From Pseudomonas sp. TH41 (GTDB lineage Bacteria; Pseudomonadota; Gammaproteobacteria; Pseudomonadales; Pseudomonadaceae), in the NCBI RefSeq assembly GCF_016650695.1, contig NZ_JAEKFH010000006.1, forward strand, positions 62,001 through 126,000: a stretch of DNA of 64,000 bases, given 5' to 3'. Position 1 is the first letter of the stretch, and every line of letters starts with the position of its first letter. The translations under genes and the position numbers were made by a program. Shown here one piece after another: positions 51,775 through 60,464 of the stretch. The notes beneath the pieces are model-generated. The model did no database searches and had not been told where the DNA came from. It worked only from the letters and a program-made list of their open reading frames with translations.

Positions 51775-52065
51775 ATGCTGTTCCACGTAAAAATGACCGT
51801 GAACCTGCCGGTCGACATGAATCCAGAAGCGGCCGCCAAGCTGAAGGCTGACGAGAAAGCGCTGGCCCAGCGCCTGCAAGAGCAGGGCAAGTGGCGTCAC
51901 CTGTGGCGCATCGCCGGGCTCTATGCCAATTACAGCGTGTTCGATGTCGACAGCGTTCAAGAGCTGCACGACCTGCTGATGCAATTGCCGCTGTACCCCT
52001 ACATGGCGATCGAAGTCACCGCGATGTGCCGGCATCCTTCTTCCATCCGCGAGGATGACCGCTGA
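51775..52065 (+). CDS. catC: Muconolactone isomerase
   Basis: 96 residues, the standard length. MLFHVKMTVNLPVDM at the start, LWRIAGLYANYSVFDV and LPLYPYMAIEVTAM as in CatC; forms large oligomers. Converts muconolactone into 3-oxoadipate enol-lactone. RBS GAGGAGAG; it begins 10 bases after catB. Confidence 0.95.
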   Translation: MLFHVKMTVNLPVDMNPEAAAKLKADEKALAQRLQEQGKWRHLWRIAGLYANYSVFDVDSVQELHDLLMQLPLYPYMAIEVTAMCRHPSSIREDDR

Positions 52066-52116
52066 ACCCAGCCAGTTCAGTTCGCCACGCTAATAATTAC
52101 AAGATGAGGAACCACC

Positions 52117-53046
52117 ATGAACGTCAAGATTTCCCACACTGCCAGTGCCCAGAAATTTCTCGAAGAGGCCAGCGGCCTGCACAACGACGCCGGCAACCCA
52201 CGCACCAAAGCCTTGATCTACCGCATTCTGCGTGACTCGGTGAATATCATCGAAGACCTGGCCGTGACGCCGGAAGAGTTCTGGAAAGCAGTCAACTACC
52301 TCAACGTACTGGGCGCGCGCCAGGAAGCTGGTTTGCTGGTGGCCGGGATCGGTCTGGAGCATTACCTCGACCTGCTGATGGACGCCGAAGACGAGCAGGC
52401 CGGCAAGTCCGGTGGCACACCGCGGACCATCGAAGGGCCGCTGTACGTGGCGGGCGCACCGCTGTCGAACTTCGAAGCGCGCCTCGATGACGGCGTCGAT
52501 CCGGGCGTGGTGCTGTTCATGCAGGGCCAGGTCAAGAACACCGCCGGCGAACCGTTGGCCGGCGCCGTGGTGGATGTCTGGCACGCCAACACCGGGGGCA
52601 CCTATTCTTACTTCGATACCACTCAATCGGAGTTCAACCTGCGTCGCCGCATCGTCACTGATGCCGACGGCCGTTACCGTTTCCGCAGCATCGTGCCGTC
52701 GGGCTATGGTTGCCCGCCGGATGGTCCGACCCAACAACTGCTCGATCAACTGGGCCGTCATGGTCAGCGACCAGCGCACGTGCACTTCTTCATTTCCGCG
52801 CCGGACCATCGCCACCTGACCACCCAGATCAACCTCGATGGCGACCAGTACCTGCACGACGATTTCGCCTACGCCACCCGTGATGAGCTGATTGCCAAAA
52901 TCACCTTCAGCGATGATCAGGAACGCGCAGCGGCCCACGGCGTCAGCGGCCGTTTTGCCGAAATCGAATTCGACTTCACCTTGCAGTCGTCTGCGCAACC
53001 TGATGAACAACAGCGCCATGAGCGGGTTCGCGCACTCGAGGACTGA
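52117..53046 (+). CDS. catA: Catechol 1,2-dioxygenase
   Basis: 309 residues, intradiol dioxygenase. Iron ligands: Tyr in GGTYSYFD, Tyr in VPSGYGCPPDG, His pair in RPAHVHFF. The N-terminal helical linker domain (FLEEASGLHNDAGNPRTKAL) mediates dimerisation. It opens catechol to cis,cis-muconate. Third gene of the operon; the product of BenD is its substrate. Confidence 0.95.
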   Translation: MNVKISHTASAQKFLEEASGLHNDAGNPRTKALIYRILRDSVNIIEDLAVTPEEFWKAVNYLNVLGARQEAGLLVAGIGLEHYLDLLMDAEDEQAGKSGGTPRTIEGPLYVAGAPLSNFEARLDDGVDPGVVLFMQGQVKNTAGEPLAGAVVDVWHANTGGTYSYFDTTQSEFNLRRRIVTDADGRYRFRSIVPSGYGCPPDGPTQQLLDQLGRHGQRPAHVHFFISAPDHRHLTTQINLDGDQYLHDDFAYATRDELIAKITFSDDQERAAAHGVSGRFAEIEFDFTLQSSAQPDEQQRHERVRALED

Positions 53047-53075
53047 TCCCCCTCCACAATAAACCGCACTCTCCT

Positions 53076-53390
53076 GTAGGAGCTGTCGAGTGCAACGAGG
53101 CTGCGATCTTTCTAAAGCCAGATCAAAAGATCGCAGCCTTCGGCAGCTCCTACAGATTCCATGTGGGAGCTGTAGGAGTTGTAGGAGCTGTCGAGTGCAA
53201 CGAGGCTGCGATCTTTCTAAAGCCAGATCAAAAGATCGCAGCCTTCGGCAGCTCCTACAGATTCCATGTGGGAGCTGTAGGAGTTGTAGGAGCTGTCGAG
53301 TGCAACGAGGCTGCGATCTTTCTAAAGCCAGATCAAAAGATCGCAGCCTGCGGCAGCTCCTACAGATTCCATGTGGGAGCGGGCTTGCTC
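53076..53390. repeat. Tandem array, 3 x 105 bp composite REP
   Basis: Three head-to-tail copies start at 53076, 53181 and 53286 (each GTAGGAGCTGTCGAGTGCAA). Each copy carries a decayed B unit, TTTCTAAAGCCAGATC as a spacer, then a B unit in the other orientation and ATTCCATGTGGGAGC. The third copy runs into a half-unit of the A variant (GGGCTTGCTCGCGAAG) ending near 53395. It lies between catA and benR; ORFs through it are repeat artefacts. Confidence 0.93.
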
Positions 53391-53494
53391 GCGAAGAGGC
53401 CAGAATGCTCCACAGGTCAGTCCACTGACACACCGCTGCAAGTACTGTCTTAGAATGGCCCGATGTAATCGCTAACTACAATGAGAGTGACCCG

Positions 53495-54454
53495 ATGATG
53501 CACACGCAACTGTTGAGTCAGCGCAGTAGGGTGTTCGACCACGCCGACCCCTATGCGGTGTCGGGGTACGTCAATCAGCACGTCGGGAACCATTGCATTC
53601 TGATGCCCAGGACCGGTCGGCCGCTGGCCAGCCTTGATCACCGCAAGTTCGCCAGTCTTGACCTTTGCCGCATCAGTTACGGCGCCAGCGTGCGAGTGAC
53701 CTCAGGCGCGCTGGAGAGCATTTATCACCTGCAGGTGTTGCTGCGCGGCAACTGCCTGTGGCGTGGCCGCGGTGAGGAACATTACTTCGCGCCGGGCGAG
53801 CTGCTGCTGATCAACCCCGACGATCCCGTGGACCTGACCTACTCCGACGATTGCGAAAAATTCATCCTCAAAGTCCCGACTCGCCTATTGGAGTCGGTGT
53901 GCGACGAGCAGCGTTGGCGGTATCCGGGGCAGGGCGTGCGGTTCCTGGAGAACCGTTATCAACTTGGTGAGCTGGAGGGCTTCGTCAATTTGCTGGCGAT
54001 GATTTGCCAGGAAGCCGAGGCCACCGAGCAGATCCCCAGGGTTCAGGAGCATTACTCGCAGATCATCGTCAGCAAGATGCTCAGCCTGATGAAGACCAAT
54101 GTCAGCCGGGTCTGCCTCGGTTCACCGGCGGCCACGTTCGAGTTGATCGCCGATTACATCGCACGCAATCTCAAGCAGGACATCGACAGCGAAGAATTGG
54201 CGCGTCAGGCGCGGATGAGCCTGCGCTCGCTGTACGGATTGTTCGAGCGCAACGCCGGCGCCACACCGAAAGACTACATCCGGCAGAAGCGTCTGGAGCG
54301 CATTAACGCCTGCCTGAGCGACCCGACCTGCAATGTGCGCAATGTCACAGAGGTGGCGATGGATTACGGCTTCCTGCATTTGGGAAGGTTCTCCGACAGC
54401 TACCGCAAACAGTTCGGCGAATTACCCTCCGACACCCTCAAGCGCCGGCACTGA
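53495..54454 (+). CDS. benR: BenR, AraC/XylS-family activator
   Basis: 319 residues. The C-terminal AraC domain has two HTH motifs: DSEELARQARMSLRSLYGLF and NVTEVAMDYGFLHLGRFSDS, followed by YRKQFGELPSDTLKRRH. The N-terminal part (about 1-200) has ISYGASVRVTSGALESIYHL, the XylS/BenR effector region. It is followed by benABCD, and two XylS/BenR boxes stand before benA. Known role: with benzoate bound, activates ben transcription. A start three bases later is equally possible. Confidence 0.92.
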   Translation: MMHTQLLSQRSRVFDHADPYAVSGYVNQHVGNHCILMPRTGRPLASLDHRKFASLDLCRISYGASVRVTSGALESIYHLQVLLRGNCLWRGRGEEHYFAPGELLLINPDDPVDLTYSDDCEKFILKVPTRLLESVCDEQRWRYPGQGVRFLENRYQLGELEGFVNLLAMICQEAEATEQIPRVQEHYSQIIVSKMLSLMKTNVSRVCLGSPAATFELIADYIARNLKQDIDSEELARQARMSLRSLYGLFERNAGATPKDYIRQKRLERINACLSDPTCNVRNVTEVAMDYGFLHLGRFSDSYRKQFGELPSDTLKRRH

Positions 54455-54477
54455 CACAGCGGATGCACCTCATCCCT

Positions 54478-54575
54478 GTAGGAGCGAGCTCGCTCGCGAT
54501 GGACTTGAAAGCGCCGCGTTGATTCAGAATGCACGCGTTATCGTTCACGTCCATCGCGAGCAAGCTCGCTCCTAC
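54478..54575. repeat. REPIN, family A
   Basis: GTAGGAGCGAGCTCGCTCGC and GCGAGCAAGCTCGCTCCTAC, between benR and its target promoter, 16 bases upstream of the first BenR box. Confidence 0.9.
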
Positions 54576-54591
54576 ATGGGTTTGGGTGTTC

Positions 54592-54627
54592 TGCACAAAA
54601 CGGATACAGGTCTGCACCCATCGGATA
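54592..54627 (+). promoter_or_regulatory. Tandem BenR/XylS boxes at the benA promoter
   Basis: TGCACAAAACGGATA (54592-54606) and TGCACCCATCGGATA (54613-54627), each TGCA-N6-GGATA, repeated with a 21-base period as at the XylS Pm promoter. The second box overlaps the expected -35 by two bases, and TAGCAT (54649-54654) fits the -10. Confidence 0.85.
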
Positions 54628-54689
54628 GTCCGCTCCATCCCCCCGTCCTAGCATGGCCTTGCCTGATAAAAACAATGGAGGCGGCGGCC

Positions 54690-56054
54690 ATGTCCCTGCG
54701 ACCCGAATACCTTCACTCCCTGCTTGAAGACAATCCAGAGCAGGGCATCTATCGCTGCAAACGCGAGATGTTCACCGACCCACGGTTGTTCGATCTGGAG
54801 ATGGAACACATCTTCGAAGGCAACTGGCTGTACCTGGCCCACGAAAGCCAGATCCCCAATATCAATGATTTCTACACCACCACCATGGGGCGCCAGTCGG
54901 TCTTCATCGCGCGCAACAAGGACGGTGTGCTCAATGCGTTTATCAACGCCTGCAGTCACCGTGGCGCGACGCTGTGCCGGCACAAATCCGGCAACAAGAG
55001 CTCCTACACTTGCCCATTCCACGGCTGGACCTTCAACAACTCCGGCAAGCTGCTCAAGGTCAAGGACCCGGCAGCGGCCGGCTACCCGGCGAGCTTCAAC
55101 TGCGAAGGCTCCCATGACCTGACCAAAGTCGCGCGCTTCGAGTCCTATCGCGGCTTCCTGTTCGGCAGCCTCAAGGCTGACGTAGTGCCGCTGGTGGAAC
55201 ACCTGGGCGAGTCGGCGAAGATCATCGACATGATCGTCGACCAGTCCGCCGATGGCCTGGAAGTGCTGCGCGGTTCCTCCAGCTACATCTACGAGGGTAA
55301 CTGGAAACTCACCGCCGAAAACGGCGCAGACGGCTACCACGTCAGCTCGGTGCACTGGAACTACGCCGCCACCCAGAACCAGCGTAAACAACGCGAGGCC
55401 GGCGACACCAACCCGACCATGAGCGCCGGCAGCTGGGCCAAGCAGGGCGGTGGTTTTTACTCGTTCGACAAGGGCCACATGTTGCTGTGGACCCGTTGGG
55501 CCAACCCCGAGGACCGTCCGCTGTACGAACGTCGCGATGAATTGGCCCAGGACTTCGGCCAGGCTCGCGCCGACTGGATGATCGAGAACTCGCGCAACCT
55601 GTGCCTGTACCCGAACGTATACCTGATGGATCAGTTCAGCTCGCAGATTCGCATTGCGCGGCCGATCTCGGTCAACCGCACCGAAATCACCATTTATTGC
55701 ATCGCCCCCAAAGGCGAAAGCGACACCGCACGGTCGAGCCGGATTCGTCAGTACGAGGACTTCTTCAACGTCAGTGGCATGGCCACCCCGGACGATCTGG
55801 AAGAGTTTCGCTCCTGCCAGACCAGCTATCAGGGCAGTGTCACGACGTGGAACGACATGTCCCGTGGTGCCGAACACTGGATCGAAGGCGCCGATGACGC
55901 GGCCAAGGAAATCGACCTGCATCCGCTGCTCAGCGGTGTACGCACCGAAGACGAAGGCCTGTTTGTGCTGCAACACAAGTATTGGCAGCAGACGATGCTC
56001 AAGGCGCTGGCCGCTGAACAGTCCGAATTGATTGCAGTGGAGGCCGTGCAATGA
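54690..56054 (+). CDS. benA: Benzoate 1,2-dioxygenase, large (alpha) subunit
   Basis: 454 residues. Rieske centre: ACSHRGATLCRH and YTCPFHGW. Mononuclear iron ligands in ENGADGYHVSSVHWNY (Asp/His/His facial triad). GGAGG 10 bases before MSLRPEYL; upstream codons in the frame are REPIN sequence. With BenB it is the terminal oxygenase giving the benzoate cis-1,2-dihydrodiol. It overlaps benB by 4 bases. Confidence 0.96.
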   Translation: MSLRPEYLHSLLEDNPEQGIYRCKREMFTDPRLFDLEMEHIFEGNWLYLAHESQIPNINDFYTTTMGRQSVFIARNKDGVLNAFINACSHRGATLCRHKSGNKSSYTCPFHGWTFNNSGKLLKVKDPAAAGYPASFNCEGSHDLTKVARFESYRGFLFGSLKADVVPLVEHLGESAKIIDMIVDQSADGLEVLRGSSSYIYEGNWKLTAENGADGYHVSSVHWNYAATQNQRKQREAGDTNPTMSAGSWAKQGGGFYSFDKGHMLLWTRWANPEDRPLYERRDELAQDFGQARADWMIENSRNLCLYPNVYLMDQFSSQIRIARPISVNRTEITIYCIAPKGESDTARSSRIRQYEDFFNVSGMATPDDLEEFRSCQTSYQGSVTTWNDMSRGAEHWIEGADDAAKEIDLHPLLSGVRTEDEGLFVLQHKYWQQTMLKALAAEQSELIAVEAVQ

Positions 56055-56539
56055 CCATCACCTACGACAGCGTGCGCGATTTCCTCTACCGCGAAGCGCG
56101 CTACCTCGATGACCGGCAATGGGACGACTGGCTGGAGTTGTACGCCCCGGACGCGACGTTCTGGATGCCCTCCTGGGACGACAACGACGAACTGACCGAA
56201 GACCCGCAGCGCGAAATCTCGCTGATCTGGTACGGCAACCGCACCGGTCTTGAGGACCGCATCTTCCGCATCAAGACCGAACGCTCCAGCGCGAGCATTC
56301 CAGACACCCGCACCTCCCACAACATCAGCAACATCGAGCTAATTGAACAGGCCGACGGGCTGTGCAAGGTGCGCTTCAACTGGCACACCTTGAGTTTTCG
56401 CTACAAGACCGTCGACAGCTATTTCGGCAGCAGTTTCTACACCCTCGATGTGCGCGGCGAAAACCCGCTGATCAAGGCCAAGAAAGTGATCCTGAAGAAC
56501 GACTATGTTCGTCAGGTTATCGATGTTTACCACCTCTGA
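56051..56539 (+). CDS. benB: Benzoate 1,2-dioxygenase, small (beta) subunit
   Basis: 162 residues, SnoaL/NTF2-like fold typical of ring-hydroxylating beta subunits. YDSVRDFLYREARYLDDRQW, WLELYAPDATFWMPSWDDND, TRTSHNISNIEL and NPLIKAKKVILKNDYVRQVI are the family motifs. Structural partner of BenA. ATGA overlap with benA. Confidence 0.95.
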   Translation: MTITYDSVRDFLYREARYLDDRQWDDWLELYAPDATFWMPSWDDNDELTEDPQREISLIWYGNRTGLEDRIFRIKTERSSASIPDTRTSHNISNIELIEQADGLCKVRFNWHTLSFRYKTVDSYFGSSFYTLDVRGENPLIKAKKVILKNDYVRQVIDVYHL

Positions 56540-56549
56540 GGCGGCCGTC

Positions 56550-57563
56550 ATGACTCATTCCATTGCGTTCAATTTCGAAGACGGCGTCACCCGTTTCATC
56601 GACGCCAACGTGGGCGAAACCGTGGCCGATGCCGCCTATCGCCAGGGCATCAATATTCCGCTGGATTGCCGCGACGGTGCTTGCGGCACGTGCAAGTGCT
56701 TCGCCGAGGCCGGTCGTTACGATCTGGGCGAGGAGTACATCGAAGACGCTCTGACGGCCGACGAGGCCGAGCAAGGTTTTGTCCTGACCTGCCAGATGCG
56801 CGCCCAGAGCGATTGCGTGGTGCGGGTGCCGGCCTCTTCCCAGGTCTGTCGCACGCAACAGGCCAGCTATGACGCGACCATCAGTGCCGTGCGCCAGTTG
56901 TCCGACAGCACCATCGCGCTGTCAATCAAGGGTGAGGCGCTGAGCAAACTGGCGTTCCTGCCGGGGCAATACGTGAACCTGGGGATTCCCGGCAGCGAAC
57001 AGACGCGCGCTTACTCGTTCAGTTCGTTGCAGCGTGATGGCGAGGTCAGCTTCCTGATTCGTAACGTGCCCGGTGGCTTGATGAGCAGTTTCCTCACCGG
57101 AATGGCCAAGGCCGGCGACAGCATGAGCCTGGCCGGGCCATTGGGCAGCTTCTATCTGCGCGACATTCGGCGACCGTTGTTGCTGCTGGCCGGTGGTACA
57201 GGGCTGGCGCCGTTTACCGCGATGCTGGAAAAAATCGCCGAACACGGCAGTGAGCACCCACTGCATTTGATCTACGGCGTGACTCACGATTTCGACCTGG
57301 TGGAGCTCGACCGACTGGAAGCGCTCGCCGCACGAATTCCGAACTTCAGCTTCAGTGCCTGCGTGGCCAGCCCCGACAGTCAGCACCCGCTCAAGGGCTA
57401 CGTGACCCAGCACATCGAGCCAAAGCATTTGAACGATGGCGACGTCGACGTCTACCTGTGCGGCCCGCCGCCGATGGTCGAGGCGGTCAGCCAGTTCATT
57501 CGCGAACAAGGCATTGCACCGGCGAATTTCTACTACGAAAAGTTTGCCGCCAGCGCGGCCTAA
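56550..57563 (+). CDS. benC: Benzoate dioxygenase reductase
   Basis: 337 residues. N-terminal plant-type ferredoxin domain (CRDGACGTCKCFAEAG, then LTCQMRA), FAD-binding RAYSFSS and NADH-binding GGTGLAPFTAMLEK. The C-terminus YYEKFAAS is typical. It moves electrons from NADH through FAD and 2Fe-2S to BenA. GAGG before MTHSIAFN; the 15 codons upstream in frame are the benB end. Confidence 0.95.
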   Translation: MTHSIAFNFEDGVTRFIDANVGETVADAAYRQGINIPLDCRDGACGTCKCFAEAGRYDLGEEYIEDALTADEAEQGFVLTCQMRAQSDCVVRVPASSQVCRTQQASYDATISAVRQLSDSTIALSIKGEALSKLAFLPGQYVNLGIPGSEQTRAYSFSSLQRDGEVSFLIRNVPGGLMSSFLTGMAKAGDSMSLAGPLGSFYLRDIRRPLLLLAGGTGLAPFTAMLEKIAEHGSEHPLHLIYGVTHDFDLVELDRLEALAARIPNFSFSACVASPDSQHPLKGYVTQHIEPKHLNDGDVDVYLCGPPPMVEAVSQFIREQGIAPANFYYEKFAASAA

Positions 57564-57591
57564 ACATCTTTTGCGTCGCTGCACGTTCCCT

Positions 57592-57675
57592 GTAGGAGCT
57601 GCCGCAGGCTGCGATCTTTTGATTTTTCTTTTCAACAACCAGGATCAAAAGATCGCAGCCTGCGGCAGCTCCTAC
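57592..57675. repeat. REP pair, family B, within the ben operon
   Basis: GTAGGAGCTGCCGCAGGCTG and the facing GATCGCAGCCTGCGGCAGCT with TTTTGATTTTTC and GGATCAAAAGATC facing inside. It sits in the 156-base gap between benC and benD, so the operon message contains this hairpin. Confidence 0.9.
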
Positions 57676-57719
57676 AGGAGGGCGTCGCCGTGGATACGAT
57701 CTTTTTGCATGAGGTATGT

Positions 57720-58493
57720 ATGAACAGATTTCACGATAAAGTCGCGCTGATCACCGGTGCAGCGCAAGGCATCGGTCGGCGTGTGGCCGAACGCATGGCG
57801 GCTGAAGGTGCGCGACTGATCCTGGTCGACCGCTCCGATCTGGTGTTCGAGGTGCAGAAGGATTTGGGGCAGGGCAGCCAGGTGCTGGCCCTGACCGCCG
57901 ACCTTGAGCAATACAGCGAATGCAACCGCGTGATGCAAACCGCTGTCGAGCGTTTCGGTCGTCTGGATGTGCTGGTCAACAACGTCGGCGGGACGATCTG
58001 GACCAAACCGTTCGAGCATTACGAGGCGCAGCAGATCGAAGCCGAAGTCCGCCGCTCGCTGTTCCCGACATTATGGTGCTGCCATGCGGCGCTGCCGTTC
58101 ATGCTGGCGCAGGGCAGCGGGGCGATCGTCAACGTTTCGTCGATTGCCACGCGCAGTGTCAACCGCGTGCCATACGGCGCGGCGAAGGGCGGAGTGAATG
58201 CGCTGACGGCTTGCCTGGCGTTCGAAACTGCCGGGCGTGGGGTTCGGGTCAACGCCACCGCGCCGGGCGGTACTGAAGCGCCGCCACGGGTGATTCCTCG
58301 CAACAGCGCCGAACAAAGTGCAGAGGAAAAGGTGTGGTATCAGCAGATTGTCGACCAGACCCTCGACAGCAGTTTGATGAAACGCTACGGCACGCTGGAT
58401 GAGCAGGCAGGCGCTATTCTGTTTCTGGCCAGCGACGACGCGTCTTACATCACCGGCATGGTCATGCCGGTGGGCGGCGGCGATCAGGGCTGA
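57720..58493 (+). CDS. benD: Benzoate cis-diol dehydrogenase (BenD)
   Basis: 257 residues, short-chain dehydrogenase. NAD site TGAAQGIGRR, catalytic Ser in VNVSSIATRSVNRVPYGAAK with Tyr and Lys. DLEQYSECNRVMQTAVERFG and LASDDASYITGMVMPVGGGD are the usual later motifs. It oxidises and decarboxylates the cis-diol to catechol, the substrate of CatA. Start MNRFHDKVALITG with GAGG upstream. Confidence 0.95.
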   Translation: MNRFHDKVALITGAAQGIGRRVAERMAAEGARLILVDRSDLVFEVQKDLGQGSQVLALTADLEQYSECNRVMQTAVERFGRLDVLVNNVGGTIWTKPFEHYEAQQIEAEVRRSLFPTLWCCHAALPFMLAQGSGAIVNVSSIATRSVNRVPYGAAKGGVNALTACLAFETAGRGVRVNATAPGGTEAPPRVIPRNSAEQSAEEKVWYQQIVDQTLDSSLMKRYGTLDEQAGAILFLASDDASYITGMVMPVGGGDQG

Positions 58494-58522
58494 CACCCAC
58501 ATCCACTGACGGAGTCCTCGTG

Positions 58523-59221
58523 ATGAGTGACAAACCCACGATTGTGCTGGTTCATGGTTTTTGGGGCGGTGCTGCCCACTGGACCAAGGTCATCGTCGAG
58601 CTTCTGAGTAAGGGCTACACGAACATTCGCGCGGTCGAGATGCCGCTCACTTCATTGGCCGACGATGCCGAACGCACGCGCAAGATGGTCGCCCAGGTAT
58701 CGGGGCCGGTGTTGTTGGTGGGGCATTCCTATGGCGGCGCGGTGATCACCGAGGCTGGCGATCAACCCAATGTCGTAGGGTTGGTGTACATCGCGGCGTT
58801 CGCTCCGGATGCGGGTGAAAGTCCAGGTGGCATCACTCAACGGCATCCACCCGTTGCAGCAGCAAACCTGGTACCCGACAGTGACGGCTATTTGTGGGTC
58901 AAACCGGCGCTTTATCACCAAAGTTTTTGCCAGGACCTACCTGCGACCGAAGGGTTAGTGATGGGGATTATCCAGAAAGCACCGCTGGCCAGCACCTTTG
59001 GCGACACCCTCAATACGGTGGCGTGGAAGAAAAAGCCGTCGTGGTATCAGGTCTCGACCGACGACCGCATGATCGCGCCGCAAAATCAGCAATGGATGGC
59101 GGGGCGGTTGAACGCCAGAGAGATCCTGACCCTGCACGCCAACCATGCATCCCTGGCGTCGATGCCGGTCGAGGTGGCGGCCTTCATCGACAAGGCCGCA
59201 ACGGCGCTGGCCACGGCGTAG
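58523..59221 (+). CDS. Alpha/beta hydrolase downstream of benD
   Basis: 232 residues, AbHydrolase_6 type. HGFWGGAAHW oxyanion loop, nucleophile elbow LLVGHSYGGAVI (Ser near residue 72), MPLTSLADDAERTRKMVAQ lid, and the His in HANHASLA. ATG has GGAG 8 bases upstream; a GTG one codon earlier is the alternative. It follows benD by 29 bases on the same strand, hence probably part of the ben operon. It could hydrolyse benzoate esters or a pathway side product (inference). Confidence 0.87.
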   Translation: MSDKPTIVLVHGFWGGAAHWTKVIVELLSKGYTNIRAVEMPLTSLADDAERTRKMVAQVSGPVLLVGHSYGGAVITEAGDQPNVVGLVYIAAFAPDAGESPGGITQRHPPVAAANLVPDSDGYLWVKPALYHQSFCQDLPATEGLVMGIIQKAPLASTFGDTLNTVAWKKKPSWYQVSTDDRMIAPQNQQWMAGRLNAREILTLHANHASLASMPVEVAAFIDKAATALATA

Positions 59222-59227
59222 AAAACC

Positions 59228-59590
59228 TTACAGGCGACGCTGGAACGCCTTGACGATTCTGAGCGTGGCCTCGCTGGTGCTCAGGTTTTGAACGGCGTCC
59301 AGCGGATGCCAGATGCAATCGAAGATTTCATTTTGTGGCCGAAGCGCATCAAAGTTCACCACTGAAGCTTCGTAAACATGGTGTCGGGTGCCGCCGATTT
59401 CCAACTCCATCAGGTACAGCATGCTGTCAGCGCCGAGACCGGTTTCTTCCTGAAGCTCACGCATGGCGGCGCCCAGCGTGGTTTCACCGCGCTCGACTTT
59501 TCCGCCGGGCAACATCCAACGACACCGTAGCTTGCGCACCAGCAGAATATGGCGGTCCTGCTCACAAATGACGGTTGCGCGTACTTTCAT
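59228..59590 (-). CDS. NUDIX hydrolase
   Basis: 120 residues. Complete Nudix box: PGGKVERGETTLGAAMRELQ then EETGL (GX5EX7REUXEEXGU). KVRATVICEQDRHILLVRKL is the first strand. It hydrolyses a nucleoside-diphosphate-linked compound; the substrate is not indicated. Converges with the alpha/beta hydrolase gene. Confidence 0.92.
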   Translation of the reverse strand: MKVRATVICEQDRHILLVRKLRCRWMLPGGKVERGETTLGAAMRELQEETGLGADSMLYLMELEIGGTRHHVYEASVVNFDALRPQNEIFDCIWHPLDAVQNLSTSEATLRIVKAFQRRL

Positions 59591-59799
59591 GTGTTACCTG
59601 AGTGCTCGTTGTCATGAAATAGTCACAAAATGCAATATTCAGGCCGAGGTGGCTGTTTCAAGGGTTGGAGCGGGGGTGACGGCAAAAAGTGCAATTGAAT
59701 GCTGGAATACTGGCGCGACATCTGGTTGGCACCTGGGTAAAGGTCGGGTGTAAGGTAGGCACGTCAATAGCGGATATCACTGCCGAAAAGGAGGTGACT

Positions 59800-59997
59800 A
59801 TGAGCGTTCCGGTTCTGAACAAAATGCACATGAACGGTTATGACGTACTCAGCGTCAACAACGGCCCCTGGCGGGTTTGCACCAAAGGTGATCGGCTTGG
59901 CGCTTTTGCTAGCCGGGAGGAAGCGCTGGCGTATGCGGCGTCACTTCCGGCTTATCGAGCAAGGGCGCGATCGCCGGTCAACCAGAAGTCAGAATGA
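59800..59997 (+). CDS. Small DUF2188-like protein, 65 aa
   Basis: From MSVPVLNKMHMNGYDVLSVN; perfect RBS AAGGAGGTGACT before ATG. Pattern YDVLSVNNGPWRVCTKGDRL and ASREEALAYAASLP recalls the small beta-beta-alpha DUF2188 domain (a repeat of strand, Gly/Trp turn and helix ALAYA). No membrane segment. The upstream 37 in-frame codons are not coding-like. Confidence 0.82.
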   Translation: MSVPVLNKMHMNGYDVLSVNNGPWRVCTKGDRLGAFASREEALAYAASLPAYRARARSPVNQKSE

Positions 59998-60097
59998 CAG
60001 TGGGTTTGAAGGCCTGGGATGTTGGTAATGTTGTTTACTTGAGATAGTTTTGGGATGGGGGGGCACCCGAGAAAAGCTCCAGGTGAATCCCCCTCCA

Positions 60098-60451
60098 TTA
60101 ATACCCACCACCGCCAGTACTGTGGGAGGGCTCCCTTGCCTTTTGTTGTACAGCACTCCACTCCGCGCAGGTCATGAAGCTTTTATGGTCGACCTTGCCC
60201 CGGCCATCGAAACTGACATTGAAGGTCTGCTGATGTCCGGTCTGCATCAGTTTGTAGTCAAAGCACGTACCCGGCTCAACCGTGCGATCGGTTACCGACA
60301 AAGGCTGGCCGCCGATCTGCTGGACTTGCTCCTTGCTCATGCCGTTCTCGACCTTGGCGACCAGCGGCTGATCTCGATAGAGACTTGATTCACTGCTGCA
60401 ACCACCCAATGCCGTCAGTACGACGACCAGCGCGCAAAGGGGCTTATTCAT
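60098..60451 (-). CDS. osmE: OsmE-like outer-membrane lipoprotein
   Basis: 117 residues from MNKPLCALVVVLTALGGCSS: lipobox ALGGC. GGGAG lies 8 bases before this ATG; the preceding ATG two codons up has it too close. The SmpA/OmlA-type domain shows VENGMSKEQVQQIGGQPLSV, CFDYKLMQTG and FDGRGKVDHKSFMTCAEW. Resembles E. coli OsmE, which is induced by osmotic stress; a Gly-rich tail ends it. Confidence 0.82.
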   Translation of the reverse strand: MNKPLCALVVVLTALGGCSSESSLYRDQPLVAKVENGMSKEQVQQIGGQPLSVTDRTVEPGTCFDYKLMQTGHQQTFNVSFDGRGKVDHKSFMTCAEWSAVQQKAREPSHSTGGGGY

Positions 60452-60464
60452 AGCCATACTCCCG

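Noticed and set aside
53076..53390. Possible CRISPR array
   Set aside because: Period 105 with no unique spacers and clear REP sequence; no cas genes.
53090..53453. Repeat-encoded ORFs of 96-112 aa (for example DLSKARSKDRSLRQLLQ repeats)
   Set aside because: They are translations of the 105 bp REP array; similar peptides (KDRSLRQLL) appear at every B element.
54648..56051. 467-aa minus-strand ORF opposite benA
   Set aside because: Shadow frame; benA has complete Rieske and iron motifs.
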